DNA of 64,000 nt. It comes from Eustoma russellianum. Taxonomy: Eukaryota > Streptophyta > Magnoliopsida > Gentianales > Gentianaceae. Numbering within the stretch: position 1 is the first letter of the stretch; each line of letters begins with the position of its first letter. Made by a program: the position numbers and the translations under genes. Positions 36,238-46,811 of this stretch are shown one piece after another. The stretch lies in assembly GCA_036186865.1 (NCBI GenBank), contig AP025071.1:18292263-18356262 (forward strand). Direction: 5' to 3'. The notes under the pieces are model-generated. The model ran no database searches. It saw only the letters and a list, made by a program, of their open reading frames with translations, and was not told where the DNA came from.

Positions 36238-39200
36238 AATGAATGGGAATTCCGACGAAGTAGTAAGTTCAAATTTTGTGAACCTTGGTGTAACTAAATC
36301 TCAACTGTTTTCACCCAATTAACCTAAGATGGATACACTCTAAGTCACAAGTCATTCTAAAAACTTAAGTACCCAAGAGACATATTAAACATAGGATCAA
36401 AACTAAAGGGATATGTTGCATTATCTCACACTCCACTACACTTACGGGAACCTTCCAACTCATATGTAAGACAAATTTCCTCATACATAGGATTTTATTC
36501 CATCTATCTTACACACTTGGGAAAACCTCACGTCATCATATCATCTACAAACTTGCACTATTCCTTATCCTATACTACAAAAATCTCAGTCAAAAAAGGG
36601 ATAGAGAACCAAGAAAATTTGTTACTTGCAAGGCACATCTTTCATACCCCCATCACCTTCTTCTTGCACCACCTCTACTTTTCTTACAACAATCACATCA
36701 TCCTTTTTAATTGACCAAAGGAGATTCATGCAAGATTCACTCTTTCCTCCCAACTTTTCAAACTACCTACTAGTTTAAAGTTTCGAAGAGTTTTGAGTAA
36801 TCTTCTTTATTCTTATCCTCACTTATTGCCATGTCTTACATTGTGTAAGACATGCACCCAATAGAACAACATGCAAAAAGATTTTAATTCCACCATTCCC
36901 TTAACCCAAGAACAATCATTATTCTTTATTTTCCACCACCCCATCCGATTCACTTCCATTGAACATATCAAATTTTCTTTCAATTTTATTGCTCCTCATA
37001 GCATGCCCTACCTTAACAAGACAACTAACTACTCAAGTTTCATGCAAAAGCTTTTCTATTTCCCTATCCAACCAAAAGCCATGCATGGCATACACCTTTA
37101 CCCACCAAGTTCCCAAGCAAAAGACAATTGACAGTTACCTATTTCTCCAAATCCTCAAATTCGGCTAAAATGGAAGGATAGGAGGTAGGCACTACTCTTA
37201 CATAATTCAATTTAAACCAATCAAAATTCATGCAAAATACCATTCTTTCCATCTTCCCAACCGGCTTCCCCAAATTGTTTTTTATTAATTTATTTTAAAT
37301 CTTTTCTTTTACTTTAACTACTATCATTACCCTTCCTTCTACTATGTAAGACATGCAACCAATGGGGTTGCATGCAAAAACTTTTATTCTCTTATTCCCT
37401 TAAAAGCCAATCATCACTCCTATTCCTTTCTCTACCCTCAACCGATTTCCCCTCTTCCTACACCTCAAACTTTCTTTTACTTTCCTTCTTATCCTCTTAA
37501 GCATGCTTTACACCAACTAGACCTCCAACCACTCACAATGCATGCAATTGCTTTATCCTTACTCTCTTTTCCTCACCCAAGGAAGGTTTATGATCAATCC
37601 CCTTCCCGTACCCGGCCAACCCCCTTAAACCTTCTAGAGATTAACTTCATTTTTAATTAGTTATCATCATTACAATTCTGACCCATGCAAGACACTCTCC
37701 ACTAGGATTACATGCAAATGATTCTTGTCTAAATACACTAGCCTTCCCATTGGTTTTTTCCCTTTCCTTTTTGCCAAGGAATTTTACCTTTCTTCATCAT
37801 CACATCCTTTACACCATGTAAGAGAATTCCCCACTAGGATTTCATGCATCCACTTTTCTTCATCCACTAATTCTTTAACCTAAGAAACAAACAATCATCC
37901 TTTCTTCCCACTACCCCAAATCTCGGCCAAAGGGAAATTAGAAGGCATAAGAACCTTCTTGATATACAAGTCTTCTTTCATTCTATTCTACCAACACTCT
38001 TCCATCAAAGCCTCTCACTCTCTCTGTAACCCAAAATACCTTCTTCCATTTCCTTCTCCTTCAACCGTGAGAGACTAGCCAAAGAATAAGGAAAATATCT
38101 CTCTTTTGCGAATCATCTTCAAGTTTCTCCATAGGTAAGAACATCCTCTTCACTCCTTATAATTTCTTTTATTCTCACCTCTTTTCAAAGACACTCCATA
38201 TCCTCTATTAATTCCTTAACAACCGTAGGCCACCACAAGGGAACAAGGGAATTCTCTACTTGATAAGTGAGTAATATCAAGTCAAATCCAAGGTAAAGTT
38301 AATCTAGATGACTCTTAAAACATTTGTATACTCTTCCTTCTTCAATAAGAAATATTTTATCTTCTTTTTGGCCCAAAGACCATAACTCTCAAGCAAGGGG
38401 TCAAAGAAGCAAACTTTCTACCAAGGCAAGTATTGTTTCCTAGTTTCTTCAAGAGAATTGAAATTTAAGTTTAGATGACTCATTAATTGCTAATGGACCA
38501 TGCATGGAGGGAAAAATTAACATCTCTAAGTTGGATGACATGAAAGATGGATTGTATGTAGATTTTGTTGATGCATGTGCTCTTATGTTGAATGAGATCA
38601 TCAAGTGAGCTTAGAACATTACTTGAATCTAACATGAAAGATGGAACTTGGTCACCTCCATATATTATCCGGCCGTGTATGTCCAAAAGAAGGCATCTTG
38701 CCAATGATTTCTACACTTAGATGCAAAATGGTAGGAATATGTGTGTATTAACCTAATAAATATGTCAATGTTCATCTCCTTTGGTATATTGATAAATGCA
38801 TGTCATTTGCTTGTACTCATATGGAATAGAAAATTATATCATGAAAATGGGGAATGGTAGTTCCATAATGATTCAAAAGTCATTATTCCTTCATGCATGC
38901 ATATTAAGATGCTATCTTTGAATATTATGATTGATAGCATTAACATTTCCTTTGATATAGGGGATGGCCATGACTCCTTGATGAGTCCTTGAATCCATCA
39001 CCATCAACATGATGTGTATTTAGATGATCTTGGACTTAGATGGGAAGATGCCATAGAAATTTCTATGTTTCTAGCCTCATATGTTGTATGATAAATGTAA
39101 AATGAGCACCATCATAACATGTTACAAATTATGTTCTTGCATGTATTATAGGATGATCTTTATGTGATTATGAACATGCATGTTTGATATGACTTGAGCA

Positions 39201-39907
39201 TGTGTTATTTAGTGTACTTCGTAGCCATTAGAATTATCATGAACATCAAGCTTGGCGTTGACCATGGAAGAATTCATTTTCGTTCATTCATACTTTCGGC
39301 CATGTGGTTAAAAATAAGGAATTGGAATATACATCTTGCTATTGGAATAAGATTATGTAATTATAGCATGCAATAAAGGAAAAAGGGCCATAAGTAAGAT
39401 AATTGTACAACATGAAAATTAAGATATTGGGCCATAATGAATTCGACCAAATGGCCTTTTTGAAAATAGATTCATAAGTCCAAATTTTTAATGACATTAT
39501 CCATAAGACCACAAAAATAGCTCAAATGATAAATGACTAAAATGACTCAAGTCCAATAAGGTCCTACAAGAAGAGAAGAAATAAAAATAAAAGGGGAACA
39601 AAAAGGGCCTTTCGGCCTAAGCCCAAATTCGACCACCAACCCCAAAAAGTAAGGTAATATTAGACTCTTCATAAGAATATGAGTCATGTATGTTTTTAAA
39701 ATGAAATAAATGAAATTTCTTTAAGGTCCAACAATGTCAATACGAAAATGTCTCAAGTCAAGTTAAACGGCTCAAAGGACTTAATTCAACCATTATGTTC
39801 ATATAACCAAAAGCACCCTCGTGATCGATACGTGACTAAGTGAAGAAAAGTAATTTGTCTAAGAATAATAATATACGTTATAAGAAGTACACTTGTGGTC
39901 ATTTACA
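36238..39907 (+). repeat. Tandem copy 2 inside LTR F
   Basis: It begins AATGAATGGGAATTCCG and ends GGTCATTTACA. The period to copy 1 is about 3672 bases. The ORFs it contains have no family motif and are not conserved in frame between the copies. Confidence 0.9.
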
Positions 39908-41344
39908 CACCAACAAGAACTCGGCATAACCAAGAATGAACATGAAGATACCTATTCAAGAAAAGTCTATGTCATGCAGTGTGTCCTCATGTTTCATATT
40001 ACAAGCTGATTTTTGCACATGTCATGTTTCTAAGATTATGATTTTAAAAAGGTTTTCAAGATTATAAGATTTCTCAAGAATTTGTACCCCGAGACGATTG
40101 ATTCTATATGACGTATGTATGTACTCATAGGTAAGTGTAACACCTTGTCCGGGACAAAGGCTCTGTACCTATCTTTATAAGCATGATATGTAGGCTGAGT
40201 GTAACACTTTTCCCAGGGTAAGCGATCTCTGCCTATTCTGTTACGTCTATGACGTTTAGTACGGAGGGCTGCCTGATGTCTGGTCCTGGGGGAGGATGTC
40301 AGGGGCAAATACGTTATCTTGGAGTGTGAAACCGTGTCCGAGACCCGGGCTCTCAACGATAGCGTGTCACCGTTAGTCTTATGTACGTATGATGTAACAC
40401 CATGGTTAGACCATCCAGATTCATAGATTGTACTCGTGGCTATTCTGGGGATTAGTCGGTATGTCGTGGGTGCCATTCTCATGTAATGAAAAGTTCTATA
40501 GCCATCCATGTTATGTCAGGTCATGTTTAAGCAAGTATGAAACAACGTATTTTCTTTTCAAGAAAAGTTTTCCGCTGCATATGTCAGAAAAGATTTTTCC
40601 TTGCATATGTCACGATCATGTCCCCTGTAACAACTAACATTTTGATAAGAATCTCAAACGTAAGACAAGAAATATTACAAATCAACAGAGACCAACCAAG
40701 ATTAGCGCTGGGAAGAACTAATAATCCCTAAGCTAAGACAAGTTGTCTAACAGACCTCTATGTTTTTGTTATGATACTTCCTATCTGTGTTGATGTTTGA
40801 TATGTTACTTGCATTATTATTTTCATGCTTTGTTTGTCATCATTTACTCTATGCTTCAGTTTTCTGTTGCATTATGTGTTATGTTTCAGTATGTCTCATC
40901 ACAATGTATCACCCTTTACCCTACCCCCATGTATGTTCCACTTGACGGACCTAGACGGAACGATTTGCTGAGCGATTCGTTATCGCTCACCCCTTAATAT
41001 TACCACATAGATCCACAGGACCCAGAACCGGAGTTTATTGAAGACAAGCCTCGGGAATAGATGTATGGAGCTAATTAGTAGCTGGCTGTGGCCTCTTTTG
41101 TACTTTGGATTTACAGCTCTGTATTTTGATATTTTGTATCAGGGATGTATTATGACACTTATGCGGATGTATTAGGATGTATTCTCGTTATGGATGTTTC
41201 AGCTTATGACATTTCGTTTCCGCTTGTCGATACATGTTATTAGGATTTGTGCATGTATGATGACATCACCTTATACTACTCGTAGTAGAGTACGGTGGGT
41301 GCACTTTACCGAGACCCTGGTCTCTGGCGGAGCGCTACATACCA

Positions 41345-42045
41345 GGGCTTGATGGATGAGTTAAGACATTTGGGAAACGGTAGAGACATGACTTTTTATA
41401 TCCTTTGGTTACAAAACATCTAAAAAATGTTGTGTTACTAGGATGTTATTTCATTTGGGTTTTAGAGTTTGTATGTGTTAATAAGATCGCACGTGAGAGT
41501 TTTTTAAGGGCTCAATAAGTTAGAAGTTGTAGTTGCCAAAGGAAAGTTTATAACAAACTAGGCTTATTCAGGTCACCCTGTAGAAATACACTGTAAAATA
41601 TACACCGTAAATACACATATTAATATACATAAAACATGTACGTTGTTACACATAAAATATACATTCATATACATACAAATACATATAGCATACACATTAG
41701 TATAAGCCACTAGTTTAATGGCTAAATAAACACAAGCAAATATGCTGTGTGCAGAAACTAGCCATTGACAGACTGGCTGTTGTAACAGCAAATTTCTTCA
41801 TTTGTACTGATTTATGTTGTCAATGAGAAGCAAGAATGGATGAGTTAATAAGACATTTGGGAAACCGTAGAGAAATGACTTGTTATATCCTTTGGTTAAG
41901 AAAATCTAAAAAAATGTTGTGTTACTAGGCTGTCTATTGTATTTGGGTTTTAGAGCTTGTATTTGTTAATAAGATTGCATTTGAGAGTTCTTTAAGGGCT
42001 CAATAAGTCATAAGTTGTAGTTTTCGAGGAAAGTTTATATGAAAC
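41345..42045. repeat. Duplicated genomic segment next to LTR F, one copy without F
   Basis: The sequence 32466-32529 plus 41345-41560 (split by F) matches 41785-42045: CAGCAAATTTCTTCATTTG, GAGAAGCAAGAA, then GGATGAGTTAA and ACATTTGGGAAAC and onwards. The second copy has no F insertion and lacks the 12 bases around the target. Between the copies (41561-41784) is AT-rich sequence with ATACAT repeats and no recognisable feature. I see no coding potential in either copy. Confidence 0.7.
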
Positions 42046-42291
42046 ATCTATGCCTTTACGAGCAAGAGTAGCTACTCACAGAAAAGGCGCCAATATTGGC
42101 AACTAGTAAGGATTCCACCAGTTCCAGTTTAGAACTCGAGATGGGATGAATACTCGTCATAGTAAGGAAGGCGACGAAACTTCTTGACCTATGAATACCG
42201 AGAGTCTGTTCTTGCCCTAAGTTGAAGGTGAGGAACTGATCTTTGACCTGGTATTCACTGATGGCACTACGGCTCGAAACTAACTGAATGT

Positions 42292-42448
42292 CAGTTGTTA
42301 AAAAGTTTCCTAATAAAATGTTTTGGGAAAATTGGATAAATCATATTTATGATTGGTCATATAATGTAAGCACAATTATATGACCAATCATAAATATGAT
42401 TTATCCATTTTTCCCAAAACATTCTATTAGGACCCCTTTTAACAACTG
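42292..42448. repeat. 74-bp inverted repeat (ndhF palindrome)
   Basis: The left arm 42292-42365 and the right arm 42375-42448 are reverse complements apart from a few mismatches, separated by the 9-base spacer GTAAGCACA. Both arms are ndhF sequence, one on each strand, so the palindrome comes from two oppositely oriented copies of the same plastid segment. Confidence 0.85.
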
Positions 42449-42621
42449 AATTAATGAAATTCAAATTTATTAAAGAGGAATAAGGGGCTTTATAGAAAAG
42501 GGACGCTATAATTATTCCGAAATAAGATAAACTAACTGAAAAAATTGCATCTTTCACAAACCCAGACCATTCGATGTAATTATTTGACTTTTGATGTAAA
42601 AGGTTGATAGATGGAGTTAAC
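42375..42621 (-). pseudogene. ndhF: Fragment of plastid ndhF
   Basis: On the minus strand this reads LTPSINLLHQKSNN, then FVKDAIFSVSLSYFGIIIAS, then YSSLINLNFINSVVKRGP and WINHIYDWSYN. I recognise this as the C-terminal third of plastid NADH dehydrogenase-like subunit 5 (NdhF), an inner membrane subunit of the thylakoid NDH complex. About 80 codons are present with no start or end, and the reading frame is open. A second, direct copy of part of it lies across the gap at 42632-42701 with one base changed. This is nuclear-located plastid DNA, or plastid DNA that passed through the mitochondrion. Confidence 0.75.
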
Positions 42622-42631
42622 NNNNNNNNNN
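42622..42631. other. Assembly gap (10 N)
   Basis: Ten Ns. The 70 bases after the gap repeat 42463-42532 almost exactly, so the true structure here is unresolved. Confidence 0.99.
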
Positions 42632-43000
42632 AAATTTATTAAAGAGGAATAAGGGGCTTTATAGAAAAGGGACGCTATAATTATTCCAAAATAAGATAAA
42701 CGCAATTTATCGGCCTTTGACTTCCTTCTTCCTACTTATGCCCTAGAGTATCAGTGATAACTACTAGGCAGGAAGCCTTTGGTACATTGGGTTCCCTTTT
42801 CTTTAGACGTCCATCAAAAAACACGCAGGGCAACCGGGCCAGGCCGAGTCAGAATTTGATGACTCAAGGGCGTTAAGCTTAGGCAATGGAGAGTGAGGGA
42901 AGAGGGGGCAGCCCCGGGCCCGATCATCCAATTCGCTCCAACAAACATGCCGCTTCCCATTACTCAATGGGGCAATTCCTCACACATAATTAAGGGAGCC

Positions 43001-43834
43001 ACTGAAAGGTGACTATTGTTGATAAATCGGGGTTTGAGTAATTTGAAAATACATGATTTTAATGTTACGTGTTTGGGAAATGCATGAAGAAATTTTACTT
43101 GACACGCTTATATGATAAATATGCTTTAGATGTTTATATATAATGTTGTCTTACTTACATTCCATGAAGCGTTAAAGTTTACATCATATGCAAACATTTC
43201 TTGTCTTTATACTATTTTTAGGTGCCATGGTTAATGAACTAAACTAGTTCATTAAGCAAAATGCTTAAGTTAATGAAATTACTAGTTCATTAAATGAAGA
43301 CATATTTGGAGAGAGCTATATGGCAACAAACTTGAAATGAAAAGTCTCCTCATCTCATTCAAACTCACACGCCACATACATATGTATGTATATATTTCAT
43401 TTACAATTTTTTTTATAAAGACACTATATACTTATGTCTTGACGTACCACCGACATGTCATACACATCATAACCATATGTTGACGTCACACCACCATATA
43501 CACATTATATTTATGAGTATATACATGTCTCATATCGTACATTACAAGTCATCTTGATACAAAAGTTATAACGACATGTCATGGAGCTATAAACCGAAAA
43601 TTATCGAATCGAGTGACTACCGAACCATCACCGACATGTCACGTACTTACCATATAAATATGGCCAGCCCACATACGCTTAAATGATCAGAAATTTCGTG
43701 GCACACATGTCAAATTCAGTCCAAAAGTCATACCAAGTTTACAAACATCAATCACCCACAATTTAACCTCAATTTGTGGACAATTCAAGCTCATTTGTTT
43801 AAGGCACATGGCGTTTTTGAACATCAGCCATAGG
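43001..43834. other. Unassigned stretch with repeated GACATGTC
   Basis: No coding potential. The palindrome GACATGTC occurs at 43452-43459, 43573-43580 and 43633-43640 in similar surroundings. There is no LTR boundary or domain I can name. Position 43835 begins the LTR of element E. Confidence 0.4.
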
Positions 43835-46811
43835 TGTTGTACCAAAAAAAAATCATACTGTACTTGAGGCGTATGGAGTAGTGTAATAAAATGATTAGTC
43901 TTTCCAAGTGCACTTTTCTAAGTTTATTACTTCTCTTTAATTATTTTTTCTTAAAGTGAATACTATAAGAAATAGTATAATACCCCAAGTATGATTTATG
44001 AAACATGTGAAAGGACCATCTTGCCCTTAAAAGACTTAAGAAAATTCGGCCATGAGGGTCTAGGGAAAATTCTAGAATACCTTAAATCCTCAAGAAGCCA
44101 AATAGCTTTTAATGGTCTTCTTAAAAGCAAGACTAAATGCCTACACAAAAATTAAGTATTCTACTAATGTGTTTAAAAAGGTTTAAGGGAAAAGTTTTTC
44201 CACTTTCCCTCCCCTAACTGCCGGCTAAGTGAAGGGCAAAGCCCCATGAGACTACTTTTAATTTAATGCTCCAACTAGTCACTTTATGGTCTCTTAAAGA
44301 AATTCAAAAGGCCTCACCCATAATGTGAAGTAGAGTATTATTCCAAGATTTAAGATTTTCTCCATTTTTCCTTTAAAGGCCGGATGCAAGTAGTGGAGAA
44401 ATCCATGGGGTCATTTTCATCATAATAATTCCAATTAACCACTTCTACTTGAAACAACTTTTCAAATTATCCTCAAAAGGCAATAAAAGAATATAGAAGC
44501 CTATGGAAGGCCACCACCGCCGGATTACCATGGCTAATCCATGGTAATAACCACCCTAGAAAGTAACCCAAGGAGTAATTAAGGAAGGTAACTAAGGGAT
44601 AAATAAACCCAACCTCACCCCAACACCGGTTATCCTACTAGGGTTAAACCATGAAGACTTCATCAACCACCTTGGTTACTTTTCTTAACCCCACCTCAAA
44701 AAGTAACTCATGTAGTAATTAGGGTTAAGCACTAAATGATCTTCATGATGGTGTTCATGTAAAGGAGGGAAAATCTATTCTCCTCCCTCTTTAAACCGAC
44801 GGCTGCCCCTTGGGTTGGCAAGAAACCATTTTCAAAAGTTTAACCTAGAAGCTTCCTCCATTTTCAACACTCAAACCACTCAAGAGCTCACCTAAGCAAA
44901 ACAACCAAGACTTCTTACATACTTAGACAAACCTTCCATCACTTTCTCTCACATGGCTAGCCTTGGTCTAAGAAGATTCAAGAACCATCTTCAAGATCCA
45001 AGCTTCATCTAGGTAAGTTACATCTTAGATTCTAAAGTAGAGTTCACTTTCTTTAAAAAGTAAATCTTATATTTTGGTTTTTTTACTCACCAAAACCGTG
45101 ACCACTATATGTTCACTAGGTGAAGTTCCTTCAAGCTACTATGTGGTACCAAGCATTTGGTGGGTTGAACCTCTTGCAATCCTCATTTGAACGCCATTCT
45201 GGTAAGCTAATCTAGCTTCAAGCTAGCTCCATTATGTCTTTAAATAGTAGCCAACACTTATCTCCACTCTCTCTCTAAACCGTATGCTTAGGAAGAGGTT
45301 GGAGGAAAGTCCACTCTAATTCAACAAAGGCACAGACTAGAGAAAAATCTAAGCTCAAAGAGGCAAGTACACTCTAAGAAACCTTGTCTTATGTGTGAAG
45401 TATGTGCTTGAATGGCTAGCCTCTCTAAGATGTGAATATTCTAAGTACTATGCATGAGAACTTAGTGATTTTAAGAAAAAATGTTTTCTTGATGTATGGT
45501 TTACTACATGGATATGTTTGTGGTCAAACCAAAATATAACATGGCACCCACTATGTGCAACAAATGGGCTGTTATGACGAGTGTTAGAGGTATGATTTAA
45601 TCTTGTTGAGAATAGACCACATGAAGTGTGAAATGCATGGAGATGGCGTGTGCTATGTATAAAATGGCAAGGCTGTTTTGTTGTGATTTACGTGTAGCCT
45701 AAAGATTATTATTAATCTGGAAATGATTATGTCAAAATAGGTATTTAGTGGTTAGTAAGCCATTTTAGAGAAATAAGGTTATTAGGTATGTAATGGACAA
45801 GATAAAGTGATAAAAGGCAAAACTGCTGGAGCTGGACAGTTTTAAGTGGTGCATTGCATGGTCTGAAAATGAACCCTAGGAACGTGAAATTTAGCTAAAT
45901 TTTGGCAGGATGGTAGACTTATATGTTTAGTAAAAGTGAGAGGTGGAATTTTGGTAAAAGGACTTGTGCTTTACCCTTAATAATTTTTTAGTAGAAGTAG
46001 GTCATTGCAGTTCTAGTAAATATCTTAACTTAGAAAGAAAATTATTTGACCCCCTTAAGTATATTGGATTGCCTTGAAAATTTTACAGTACTTACCTACG
46101 ACATAGAGAAGTATGTTCATGGGAGGAATTTGCTTGAAATTACTGTTTTTACGGGGTAACAATTAAGGGGAAGTCACGGTACAAAATCTGAAAAACAGAG
46201 CCGCAGGATATAGTGTTTGTTGAGGCCTTAACCTTATTTAATTGGACTTGTATGTGATGTTGGGACTTTAAAATACTACGTCTTAGTGTATTGGCTATGT
46301 TTCAAGGTTTTAGCCTTAATTGGATAAGGCCTTACGACCCATTAAACTGAGGTAAGAATGGGTACAACACAACTGGACTCAGCAGTACCCTTTTTAGTAA
46401 ATTAATGATTTGATGGTTTTATCTACCTCGTAATGTTACGGAATTCTTATGGCATGTAGATAAGACTTCATCATGCATATATGTGGCATAAGTTTATGAA
46501 AATATGACCTAGATTGATGATTTGGTGGCTGCATGAACAGAGTGTCAATGCTGGAATATTTTCCAGCTTAAGGGACAAGTCCGTATATGTATTGTGTGAT
46601 GTGTTTAGTCATGAATTGCACGCTGCACATCATGCATTGCATTGTACCCATTTACATGATTCATAAGACAAATTTTTATGCCAAAGAAATGAAGAAAAGA
46701 TCTTTTTGAAAGAAAGATTTCAGTTTTTGAAAGAACGACTCCTATTGGTACCATTAATTTCTAGCCAGCACGACCCGCTCCAGATCCGGGGTTAATTGAT
46801 CTGATGATGAT
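43835..46811 (+). repeat. 5' LTR of gypsy E, left part
   Basis: It shares with D's LTRs (read in the same direction) the TGTTGTACC start, a CATGTGAARGGACC block near 44010, an ATTCGGCCATRAGGGT block near 44035, and GATCCGGGGTTAATTGATCT at the right edge. The middle has diverged strongly, so E and D are related subfamilies. No coding sequence. Confidence 0.75.

Larger units (their letters stand above)
32530..41339 (+). mobile_element. Apparent solo LTR F, 8.8 kb, with internal tandem duplication
   Basis: It starts TGTTACAACC and ends GGAGCGCTACA, the terminal form shared by the gypsy LTRs here, and TSD TACCA lies on both sides (32525-32529 and 41340-41344). No gag, pol, primer site or polypurine tract is present, so it is read as one LTR left after LTR-LTR recombination. 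Its length is due to a 3.67-kb segment present twice in tandem (32565-36237 and 36238-39907). Without the extra copy it would be about 5.1 kb. The last 1.4 kb (39908-41339) is single copy and contains the family motif TACGGTGGGTGCACT near 41291. Confidence 0.75.
42046..43000. other. Organelle-like insertion with ndhF pieces and an assembly gap
   Basis: The composition differs from its surroundings, with GC-rich parts at 42800-42960. The centre contains ndhF sequence described separately. The outer parts (42046-42290 and 42702-43000) have no LTR or TE features and look like organellar non-coding DNA, perhaps mitochondrial, but I cannot match them to a named locus. A 10-N gap is at 42622-42631. 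Confidence 0.5.

Noticed and set aside
32565..39907. The two 3.67-kb tandem copies as the LTR pair of one element
   Set aside because: They abut with no internal region, lack TG...CA ends at the junction, and the TSD TACCA lies at 32525 and 41340 instead.
40036..40509. A 157-residue minus-strand ORF
   Set aside because: It lies in the single-copy end of LTR F, has no recognisable motif and runs opposite to the LTR. Probably chance.
41573..41791. A Cys/Tyr-rich minus-strand ORF
   Set aside because: It arises from ATACAT-type low-complexity repeats on the other strand.
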